Below, piece by piece: positions 1 to 5,628 of a stretch of 11,157 bases of DNA. The translations under genes were made by a program, and so were the position numbers. Below the pieces are notes generated by a model. It was given only the letters and a program-made list of their open reading frames with translations. It searched no databases and had not been told where the DNA came from. The stretch comes from Pseudomonadota bacterium (GTDB taxonomy: Bacteria; Pseudomonadota; Gammaproteobacteria; Steroidobacterales; Steroidobacteraceae). The stretch's first letter is position 1, and every line of letters starts with the position of its first letter. The DNA is taken from the NCBI GenBank assembly GCA_003242495.1, contig QGUO01000077.1:1-11157 (forward strand), in the 5' to 3' direction.

Positions 1-1
1 T

Positions 2-133
2 CGCACGGCACTGGTGAACGATGGCGGCACGTTCCACGTGGCCGGCGTGCAGGTTGACTTTACGCATCTGAGCGCCGGGGCAGAGCAGGGCTGGGGAATG
101 GCCGCACGTCGGCTTTGCGCACAGTACGAATAA
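2..133 (+). CDS. C-terminal fragment of an unidentified protein
   Basis: The window opens inside a reading frame that stays open for 43 codons from position 2 to a TAA at 131-133. About 70% of its codons end in G or C, which fits coding sequence in this genome, and the peptide is well mixed in composition (it ends RRLCAQYE) rather than arginine-rich like the out-of-frame translations nearby. I do not recognise a family. The start lies outside the window, so length and function cannot be judged. It could still be a chance open frame because it is short. No terminator hairpin with a T-run follows. Confidence 0.45.
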   Translation, partial: RTALVNDGGTFHVAGVQVDFTHLSAGAEQGWGMAARRLCAQYE

Positions 134-840
134 TGAAAACACGGTGGTATTCGCGCCGGGCTATCCTTTTTCCGACGTTTCCGGCGTCGGATCGCAACGC
201 AGCGTCTCGGCATCCACGGGGCGGGAGATACTCGGCCTATCTGTCGAGTCGCATCGAGTCGGCACGCACGCTCGAGGCGGAGCGCGGCGTGCGCTGGGAC
301 GATGAGAGTTACACGGCGCAAGCGTGGCACTCAGCTCGCTCCACGCCTCTTCTGCTGTACACGTTGCCTGGCGGTCAGCGTCTGCACGCGAGGAAGGCAT
401 GCCGCATCGCAGAGCGCCGCTTCGCGCAGTGACCGTCGAGCGTCAGCATTTCATGACGGCGCAGTCATTTGCCTCGAGTGTGTTCGTGAACATTCGCTCA
501 TCATGAGCGAGGTTCGACGGAACATCACAATCCAGAAAGCCATTGCGCGTAAAGGCATGCCAGAAACACCAGGGTCGTCGTTGCACCGTCATCGCCGCCG
601 CGTTCCCGCAGGATGGCCCGCCTCGGCAGGAGGCCCGGCGGCATGCGATCGTTGGAAAAGTGGTTCAGACGCCGTGCTTGACGACCTTGGCGTGTCGGCG
701 GGGCAGGGTGGGATTTCAGAACCCGAGACGCGGTACGCACCCCGTCGCTCACGCTGCACCGTAAGCGTGGTACGCCGGCACGCAACGGCGCGCTGAAGGG
801 GCTCGGTTCGACGCTTGACGTCCACACCTGGAGAACTTCC
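134..840. other. Gene-poor stretch, no supported CDS
   Basis: About 700 bases between the partial gene and the DUF892 gene. Frames here are open in places, but their translations are dominated by Arg, Ser, Cys and His, have no recognisable motif and lack good ribosome-binding sites. One frame starts at the TAATGA overlapping the partial gene's stop (133-432, 99 codons) and would be coupled to it, but the product resembles nothing I know. Visible structure is the long imperfect palindrome at 478-528. There is also a hairpin with arms CACGCT (750-755) and AGCGTG (764-769), next to two copies of GGTACGC at 732-738 and 769-775, which lie 109 and 72 bases before the next start codon. Confidence 0.5.
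478..528. repeat. Long imperfect palindrome / hairpin
   Basis: This is a 51-base inverted repeat. The core is a 7-bp stem, TCGCTCA (494-500) with TGAGCGA (504-510), closing a 3-base loop. The arms continue outward with small bulges: 488-491 pairs with 512-515, 486-487 with 517-518, 481-485 (TGTTC) with 520-524 (GAACA), and 478-480 with 526-528. The total is about 22 pairs with only single-base bulges. The left arm also contains its own palindrome, TGTTC-N2-GAACA (481-492), and the right arm contains GTTC-N4-GAAC (512-523). No T-run follows on either strand, so a plain intrinsic terminator is unlikely. Function is unknown. Confidence 0.6.
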
Positions 841-1425
841 ATGGCAATCAAACGCAAGTCGAAGCGTGCGTCGGGACGACGGGCGCGCAAGGCCTCGTTG
901 GGCAGTGCAGAGCTGCTCGCCCTGGAGCTGCAGGAGATCCAGAGCGCAGAAACCCAGCTGTCACGCGCACTGCCGCGCCTGGCCAAGGCAGTGGAGTCCG
1001 ACGCGCTGCGCAGGATGGTCGACCGGCGCAGGGGGGAGAGCAAGCGTATTCTGAAGGAGGTGAACAAGGCGCTCGGACAACTGGACACCCGGCCGCCGAG
1101 CCGCAAGAAGAACATCGCCGCCGAGGGACTGATCGACAATGCGAGCAAGCATGTTCAGACACTGGAGGCAGGTCCCGCCAAGGATGCGGTGGTCATCGGT
1201 GCCTTGCAGAAGACCGAGCATTACTGCATCGCCGCGTGGGGCACGGCGAAGGCGCTTGGCGAAAGGCTTGGACAGCCGGCGATCGGACGCGTGATGGATC
1301 GGGCCCTCAAGGAGGGCAAGAAGTTCGACGAGCGGCTCACCCGACTCGCCGAGCGCGAAGTGATGCCCACGATGCTGTCGCAGGAACTCGAAGAGTACGA
1401 AGCGTACGCGGAGCAGGCCGCGTAG
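841..1425 (+). CDS. DUF892/YciF-like ferritin-fold protein, divergent
   Basis: The 194-residue product matches the DUF892 (YciE/YciF) family of four-helix, ferritin-like cytoplasmic proteins that are often stress-induced and whose biochemical role is unsettled. Recognisable landmarks are LQEIQSAETQLSRALPRLAK (residues 30-49), AAEGLI (93-98), the central QKTEHYCIAAWGT (123-135) and EGKKFDERLTRLA (158-170). The start at 841 is preceded by GGAGA (830-834) at 6-base spacing. Two things are odd. The first 20 residues form a Lys/Arg-rich tail ahead of the domain. Several positions that are usually acidic or His in the family differ: the helix-2 His looks like Arg63, the usual Glu after EHY is Cys129, and the GLI-x-EG segment reads GLIDNA. 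Glu37, Glu66, Glu126 and His127 remain. Family assignment is firm; metal binding is doubtful. Confidence 0.88.
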   Translation: MAIKRKSKRASGRRARKASLGSAELLALELQEIQSAETQLSRALPRLAKAVESDALRRMVDRRRGESKRILKEVNKALGQLDTRPPSRKKNIAAEGLIDNASKHVQTLEAGPAKDAVVIGALQKTEHYCIAAWGTAKALGERLGQPAIGRVMDRALKEGKKFDERLTRLAEREVMPTMLSQELEEYEAYAEQAA

Positions 1426-1621
1426 TGTGAGCGGGCGGCGACGCCGCAGGCCATCCTGCCCCTCGCGCGTCGGTCTCGCCGGTGCTCAGCCGGGTCGTGA
1501 CCGACTCGCAGGGACTGAATCCAGCTCAACCTCGGCGGCGAGGCTCCGGGTAACAGGCGTTTCGTTGTCGTCGCGCGCGGTGTTTCGCCGGCGCCCCGTC
1601 CAATGCCCCGCGGTTCCAGGC

Positions 1622-1636
1622 TTCGCCACAGGCGAA
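1622..1636. terminator. Possible hairpin between convergent genes
   Basis: TTCGCC (1622-1627) and GGCGAA (1631-1636) form a perfect 6-bp stem with a 3-base loop, in the 236-base gap between the convergent DUF892 and DUF4383 genes. A second small inverted repeat, AACCG-N2-CGGTT (1643-1654), follows. There is no proper U-tract on either side, so a bidirectional terminator role is a guess from position only. A third small stem (1435-1447, GCGGC with GCCGC) sits just after the DUF892 stop. Confidence 0.25.
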
Positions 1637-1661
1637 CGGCCAACCGGTCGGTTCGTTTCGG

Positions 1662-2081
1662 TCAGGCTCGCGCGACGTGTGCTTCCCCTTCGCGATGTAG
1701 GAACCCGAAGTAGGCGGCGACGGCTGCCAGAAGCGCGTGAAGCCAGATGTCATGCCCATAGATGGGAACGAGACCGAACACGGTGTTTGCGAGAGGAATC
1801 AATCCGAGGACGGTCAACGCACCATAGGCCACGGCGACGACGCGCCCGTAGAGGCGGGATGCCGCAAGGTTGCGGGCCGCAACCAGTCCCCATACCCCGA
1901 ACGCGATGTGCACGAGATTGTGCAATGCATTGACGGGGAACAGACCGAACAAGTGACCAGAGGCGGCTTCGACCGTCAAGCCCGGATGCTCGAGCGGGGT
2001 GGACAGCCCAGGGATGAAACCCGCCACACCGACGACGAGGAAGGCAATCCCGAATATCAGCGCGAACGTCTGGATGCGCAT
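1662..2081 (-). CDS. DUF4383 small inner-membrane protein
   Basis: The 139-residue integral membrane protein has four hydrophobic helices, at about residues 5-26, 46-69, 79-100 and 110-128. It matches the DUF4383 family: an FGIAFLVVGVAGFIPGL first helix, then the hallmark FPVNALHNLVHIAFGVWG segment (48-65) with its paired histidines, and GHDIWLHALLAAVAAYFG at the last helix. The family has no established function. The frame is open further upstream to 2213, but the start at 2081 is preferred: it begins directly at the first helix and has GGGAGGT (2089-2095 on the opposite strand) at a good distance, whereas the upstream residues are hydrophilic and unlike the family. It converges with the DUF892 gene. 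A GGAACAT/TCTAC promoter-like pair lies upstream. Confidence 0.9.
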   Translation of the reverse strand: MRIQTFALIFGIAFLVVGVAGFIPGLSTPLEHPGLTVEAASGHLFGLFPVNALHNLVHIAFGVWGLVAARNLAASRLYGRVVAVAYGALTVLGLIPLANTVFGLVPIYGHDIWLHALLAAVAAYFGFLHREGEAHVARA

Positions 2082-2129
2082 CGACGGAACCTCCCGACAA
2101 GGAGTCGTGCAGGCGAAATCTCGCGCCCT

Positions 2130-2158
2130 GTAGAATGGCTCACGACGCGAAATGTTCC
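2130..2158 (-). promoter_or_regulatory. Candidate sigma-E/ECF-type promoter for the DUF4383 gene
   Basis: Read on the minus strand, GGAACAT (2158-2152) is followed after 17 bases by TCTAC (2134-2130). This resembles the sigma-E-type pattern GGAACTT, about 16 bases, then TCTAA. It would place transcription start some 40 bases before the start codon at 2081. One mismatch in each element and the slightly long spacer make this tentative. It would fit envelope-stress control of a small membrane protein. Confidence 0.3.
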
Positions 2159-2689
2159 AAAAGGAGGCGGATTCGACGGCCGGCTGTACGGGACGAGACC
2201 TGGCAAGCGTCATCGAGTGGGGCGGCCGCCCGCGACGACGCTCGGCGTCTCGGCCTTGTGCAATGCATCACCCAAACAGAGCGTAGCCTGTAGCGGCCAC
2301 CTGATGATCGAGGTCGCCCCAGGACGTGTGACGGGGCGAATGGGTGTTGAAGACCTATCAACTCGCGCAACCCGCGTGGATGTCAAGACAAGCCAGTGCG
2401 CCGGGGTGTTCATGACATCCATTCAGTTCCGCAGCACCGCGTGGCAGGTCGTGACCGCCTGGCAGTGGCGCGCGGCGGCGCCGGTTCCCGGTTGAGACCG
2501 GCGGGTACAAGGTGCATGGCCGCGCCGGCGAGACGTGCCGGATTCGTCGGACCCGCGCGATCGCGAGCCGGAGCCGTGGCAGTTTGCCGGCCGTTTGGCG
2601 TGCAGTAACATCGGCCGTCGACCCGGAGGAGCCGTCCGCAGAGACGACAGCACGGGCACGACACTTCGCACGAACGACGAGGACGGGGG
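2159..2689. other. Long divergent intergenic region, no supported CDS
   Basis: These bases separate the divergent DUF4383 and MocR genes. Short open frames exist on both strands, but none has a credible ribosome-binding site plus a protein-like translation. AAAAGGAGG at 2159-2167 looks like a strong Shine-Dalgarno sequence, yet no ATG, GTG or TTG follows at a usable distance. Structures seen are a 12-base perfect palindrome (2220-2231), a small stem with arms GACGC (2237-2241) and GCGTC (2245-2249), the 9-bp inverted repeat at 2377-2421, and a 7-bp stem (2479-2485 with 2497-2503). The mocR promoter and operator are presumably here, but I cannot place them confidently. Confidence 0.5.
2377..2421. 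repeat. 9-bp inverted repeat upstream of mocR-type gene
   Basis: TGGATGTCA (2377-2385) and TGACATCCA (2413-2421) are perfect inverted copies separated by 27 bases, 270 to 310 bases before the MocR start codon. The left arm also carries TGTC-N2-GACA (2381-2390). This could be a pair of operator half-sites or a stem; nothing in the sequence decides. A 9-bp match over this distance is only modestly unlikely by chance. Confidence 0.35.
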
Positions 2690-4249
2690 ATGCCGGCGCA
2701 AGACGAACGTCACGCCAGGGCGGCTGCCGCCAGCGATTCAGGGCGCAGGCCGCGGCTGCGCCGTACGCTGTGCGGCGGTCTGGTGCTGCAACGGCAGTCG
2801 GCCGAAACGCTGCAGGAGCAGATCTTTACCTTTTTCCGTGAAGCCATTGTCGCGGGGCGCTTGCGCCGCGGCTGGCGGCTGCCGTCCTCGCGCGATCTCG
2901 CCAAGGAGTATGGGATATCGCGTACCACGGTCGTGGAGGCGTACGAGAGGCTGGTGGCTGAGGGCTATCTCGAGGCGCGACCTCGCGCGGGCATTTTCGT
3001 CGCCCGGGTATTACCGGAGGAGTTCTTCGCTCCGACCGGGCAGGTTCGCGCGTCGCCCGCGACCCGCCCGCCGGGCGGCGCTGTAACCGCCAACGCGTCT
3101 GCGACCGGCGGCTATCAGGATCATCCTCTGGCTCCGGGTGTGCCGGCCATCGATCGATTTCCCTGGAACGTATGGGCGCGCCTTTCCGCGGACGTGGTGC
3201 GCCGGGAATCGGCGCGCATGAGCCTCTGGGCCGATCCGCGCGGCGAGCTGCCGCTGCGCGAGGCGATCGCGGAATACCTGGGCGCGGTGCGTGGTATTGC
3301 GTGCAGCACCGAGCAGGTGATCGTAGCGAACGGTTCGCAGCCGATCGTGGAAACCCTGGCCCGCGCGCTCGCCGCGGTGGGCGATGCCGTGTGGTGCGAG
3401 GAGCCGGGCGATCCCGCCGCGCGTGCCGTGCTTGCCGCGCTCGGGTTGCGCCCGGTGCCCGTTCCCGTCGACGATTGCGGGCTCGACGTGGAGCAGGGCG
3501 AACGACTTGCACCGCACGCGCGCCTCGCGCTCGTGGCATCCTCGCATCATTATCCGCTGGGGGTCACCATGAGCCTCGAACGGCGTCGTGCGCTGCTCGC
3601 CTGGGCCGCTCGGAGCGGGGCGTGGATCGTCGAGAACGAAATCGACGGTGACTACCGCTTCGTCCAACAGGCACAGCCGTCGCTGTTCGCGCTCGATACC
3701 GCAGGGCGCACGGTGTTCCTGGGCAGCTTCAACAAGACCTTGGCGCCGGGACTGCGGATCGGCTACGCCGTGGTGCCGGCCGTGCTGGTGCCGGCGTTCA
3801 CCACGGTCGCGCCCATGGTCGGCGTGCAACATCAGCTGCTGCTGGCGCGCTTCTGGGCCGATGGTCACCTCGTCGCGTACCTGCGGCACCTGCGCGAAGT
3901 GCACGCGAGACGCCGCGACCTGCTGCTCGAGGCGCTGCAGCGCGAGGCGGCAGACCTGGTGTGCCGGGTCGCCGCGCCCGAGGCGGGACTGCGCGTGCCG
4001 GTCCTGTTCGATGACGGGGCGCCGGTCCACGAGATCGCGCAGGCGTGTCGCAGCGCAGGTGTCCATGTCGGCCGGCCGGTCTCGATTTGCTATGCGGGCG
4101 CCGCACGCGCAGCAGGCCTGATCCTCGGTTTCGCCTCGACGCCGGAGGAACGCATTCGGCCGGCCGTGCGCACGCTCGCCGGGATCATTGCCGGCTACGC
4201 AAGGCGTCGCGGCGGGACGTCGGAATCGACAGCCAGGCGATCGCCGTGA
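2690..4249 (+). CDS. MocR-family transcriptional regulator (GntR HTH + aminotransferase-like domain)
   Basis: The 519-residue product has the two-part MocR architecture. A GntR winged helix spans about residues 38-105 (AIVAGRLRRGWRLPSSRDL, then GISRTTVVEAYERLVAEGYL). A linker rich in Ala, Pro and Gly (105-148) follows, then a fold-type I aminotransferase-like domain to the C-terminus. SFNKTLAPGLRIGY (346-359) carries the PLP Schiff-base lysine, Lys349; SHHYPLGVTMSLERR (285-299) and LILGFAS (477-483) are typical. Such proteins sense PLP or amino compounds and bind DNA near their own gene. The start has GAGGA (2679-2683) 6 bases upstream. Oddly, the usual EDDYDSE segment reads ENEIDGD (315-321), so the pyridine-binding Asp is Asn316 and the nearby Tyr is lost; the common PGYP motif reads PGDP (239-242). 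The 3' end overlaps the converging MFS gene by 65 bases. The ligand is unknown; a role in controlling the neighbouring transporter genes is inferred from position. Confidence 0.93.
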   Translation: MPAQDERHARAAAASDSGRRPRLRRTLCGGLVLQRQSAETLQEQIFTFFREAIVAGRLRRGWRLPSSRDLAKEYGISRTTVVEAYERLVAEGYLEARPRAGIFVARVLPEEFFAPTGQVRASPATRPPGGAVTANASATGGYQDHPLAPGVPAIDRFPWNVWARLSADVVRRESARMSLWADPRGELPLREAIAEYLGAVRGIACSTEQVIVANGSQPIVETLARALAAVGDAVWCEEPGDPAARAVLAALGLRPVPVPVDDCGLDVEQGERLAPHARLALVASSHHYPLGVTMSLERRRALLAWAARSGAWIVENEIDGDYRFVQQAQPSLFALDTAGRTVFLGSFNKTLAPGLRIGYAVVPAVLVPAFTTVAPMVGVQHQLLLARFWADGHLVAYLRHLREVHARRRDLLLEALQREAADLVCRVAAPEAGLRVPVLFDDGAPVHEIAQACRSAGVHVGRPVSICYAGAARAAGLILGFASTPEERIRPAVRTLAGIIAGYARRRGGTSESTARRSP

Positions 4250-5480
4250 TGCCGAGGAACAGCGCCAGGAGAATGTAGAACGCCGGGACATAGCTGCCGC
4301 TGCGATCGTAGACATGACCAATGAGCGGCGTGCAGGCCACGGCCAGCGGGAACGAGCACAGCCTGAGCGAGCCGAACGCCCGACCAAATGCGCGTTCGCC
4401 GAAGAGCCGCGACAGGTACTCGGCCTGCAGGGGCATCAAGCCGGCGAACGCCAGGCCGTACCATGCGCCGGCGACGAACAGCAGGGCGTGTGACGAGGCC
4501 AGTGCGAAGCCGAGCAGGGCAGTCGAGCAGCAGGCCATCATGGTCAGGATGGCCGTGCGCGCACCGCATCGATCGATCAGCGCACCGAACAGCGGCTTGC
4601 ATGCAAGTCCGAAGGCCGCACTGACCGTGAGTATCGATGCTGCGGCATATTCGTCCAGGCCGAGCTCCGTGTAGTGCAGGAATAGGTGCAGATTGAGCCC
4701 GGCTTGCACCCCGGTCATGAGCCCGAAGGCGATCACAGCCCCCCAGAACGGGGCCGACTTGGCGAACGTCCGATACATGACGCGTGAGTCGGGGACGCGG
4801 CCCGCGGCCGGGGTGTCGGCGGACTGGCCGGCGGGCGCGGATGGCCGTTGGCGCACGGTGAGCGCCACCACCGGCGCGACTACCAGGAGACAGATGGCGC
4901 CGAACAGCACGTAGGCGCCTCGCCAGCCGAGCGTGTCGAGCAGATAGACCGCCACCGGCGCCATGGCCATACCCGCGATCGAGTAGCCCATGATGGAGAC
5001 GCTGAGCGCCATGCCACGGTGCCGGTCGAACCAGTTCACCATGAGCTTGGAGTTGGCCGAGGCGCCGATGGTGCTCGAGCCGAGGCCGATGAACGCCACG
5101 GACATGAGGGCAAACTCGCGCACGCTGGCGGCCGTGGACATCACGAAGAAGCCGCACCCCAACCAGGCGGCGCCCACCGTCATGACGTTGCGGATGGGAT
5201 AGCGATCCAGCAGATGCCCCAGGATGGGTGCGAACATGAAGCCGACGACCTGCACGGCGGCGAAGGCCAGGGAGATCTCGGTGCGCGACGCCTCGAAGTC
5301 GACGATCTGATCGCGCACGAAAATGCCACGCGAGTACAGATAGAGCGCGCCGGAGGTAAAGCTCAGAAAGAACGCGAGCGCGGCCATGCGGTGGCCGTAC
5401 GGCACTGAGGCGGCAAGCCTGCCGCAAGGCCGCCCGCCGAGTTCGTCGCGGCGGTTCTCCCCGATGCTCGAGCCTCCCAT
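4185..5480 (-). CDS. MFS transporter, monocarboxylate/oxalate-formate-like
   Basis: The 431-residue inner-membrane carrier has about 12 hydrophobic helices in two halves, split by a polar loop around residues 208-243. The MFS loop motif appears twice: GHLLDRYPIR (88-97) and GALIDRCGAR (299-308). The stretch WFDRHRGMALSVSIMGYSIA (150-169) followed by LGWRGAYVLFGA (184-195) is characteristic of the monocarboxylate-transporter/oxalate-formate-antiporter branch, whose members usually carry organic anions. The substrate here cannot be inferred. The ATG at 5480 has no clear ribosome-binding site; a GTG at codon 27 (5402), just before PYGHRMAALAFF, is a possible alternative that removes a polar leader. 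It diverges from the TonB receptor gene with only 148 bases between them, which suggests shared control, and it ends 65 bases inside the MocR gene. Confidence 0.93.
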   Translation of the reverse strand: MGGSSIGENRRDELGGRPCGRLAASVPYGHRMAALAFFLSFTSGALYLYSRGIFVRDQIVDFEASRTEISLAFAAVQVVGFMFAPILGHLLDRYPIRNVMTVGAAWLGCGFFVMSTAASVREFALMSVAFIGLGSSTIGASANSKLMVNWFDRHRGMALSVSIMGYSIAGMAMAPVAVYLLDTLGWRGAYVLFGAICLLVVAPVVALTVRQRPSAPAGQSADTPAAGRVPDSRVMYRTFAKSAPFWGAVIAFGLMTGVQAGLNLHLFLHYTELGLDEYAAASILTVSAAFGLACKPLFGALIDRCGARTAILTMMACCSTALLGFALASSHALLFVAGAWYGLAFAGLMPLQAEYLSRLFGERAFGRAFGSLRLCSFPLAVACTPLIGHVYDRSGSYVPAFYILLALFLGITAIAWLSIPTSRRDALRSRQ

Positions 5481-5628
5481 CGGCGGGATGTTAGCAGCTC
5501 GCCCGGGCTGGCAGCGAAGACGCTGTGGACTGGTCGCCCGGCGTCAAACTGGCCCTACTCGGCGCCGGTCCCGTTCACTACTGTCGCCTGCCGATTCGAG
5601 TCCGACAATTCGATGACAGGGGGGACCG
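5481..5628. promoter_or_regulatory. Divergent MFS / TonB-receptor control region
   Basis: These 148 bases must hold the promoters for both the MFS gene (leftward) and the receptor gene (rightward), unless they lie within the genes. I see no convincing -35/-10 pair. Two exact copies of ATTCGA (5594-5599 and 5608-5613), spaced 14 bases apart, lie just before the receptor ribosome-binding site, inside a CTGTC (5581-5585) / GACAG (5615-5619) inverted pair. These are candidate operator elements. GC-rich palindromes such as GCCCGGGC are also present but are expected at this base composition. Confidence 0.4.

Noticed and set aside
133..432. 99-codon open frame whose ATG overlaps the stop of the first partial gene
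   Set aside because: Arginine-rich translation with no recognisable motif, weaker third-position GC than the real genes and no ribosome-binding site. Kept only as a note in the gene-poor stretch.
478..528. Integron attC site
   Set aside because: The palindrome has bulged bases on one arm as attC sites do, but the ends lack the RYYYAAC and GTTRRRY core sites, and no integrase or cassette genes are nearby.
525..1148. 207-codon minus-strand open frame over the DUF892 gene
   Set aside because: Shadow frame of a high-GC gene: serine/arginine-rich with no motif, while the plus strand carries a clear family match and ribosome-binding site.
2159..2167. AAAAGGAGG as a ribosome-binding site for a missed small gene
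   Set aside because: No ATG, GTG or TTG follows at a usable distance; only an ATT lies nearby and its short frame has no recognisable product.
2082..2213. N-terminal extension of the DUF4383 protein
   Set aside because: The 44 added residues are hydrophilic and unlike the family, while the internal start at 2081 has a strong ribosome-binding site directly upstream.
1918..2268. 13-base exact repeat TTGTGCAATGCAT at 1918-1930 and 2256-2268
   Set aside because: One such match is expected by chance in a window of this size, and one copy is inside coding sequence.
3011..4387. 458-codon minus-strand open frame across the MocR gene and MFS end
   Set aside because: Antisense shadow; the translation is His/Arg/Gln-rich and matches no family, whereas both MocR and MFS frames are well supported.
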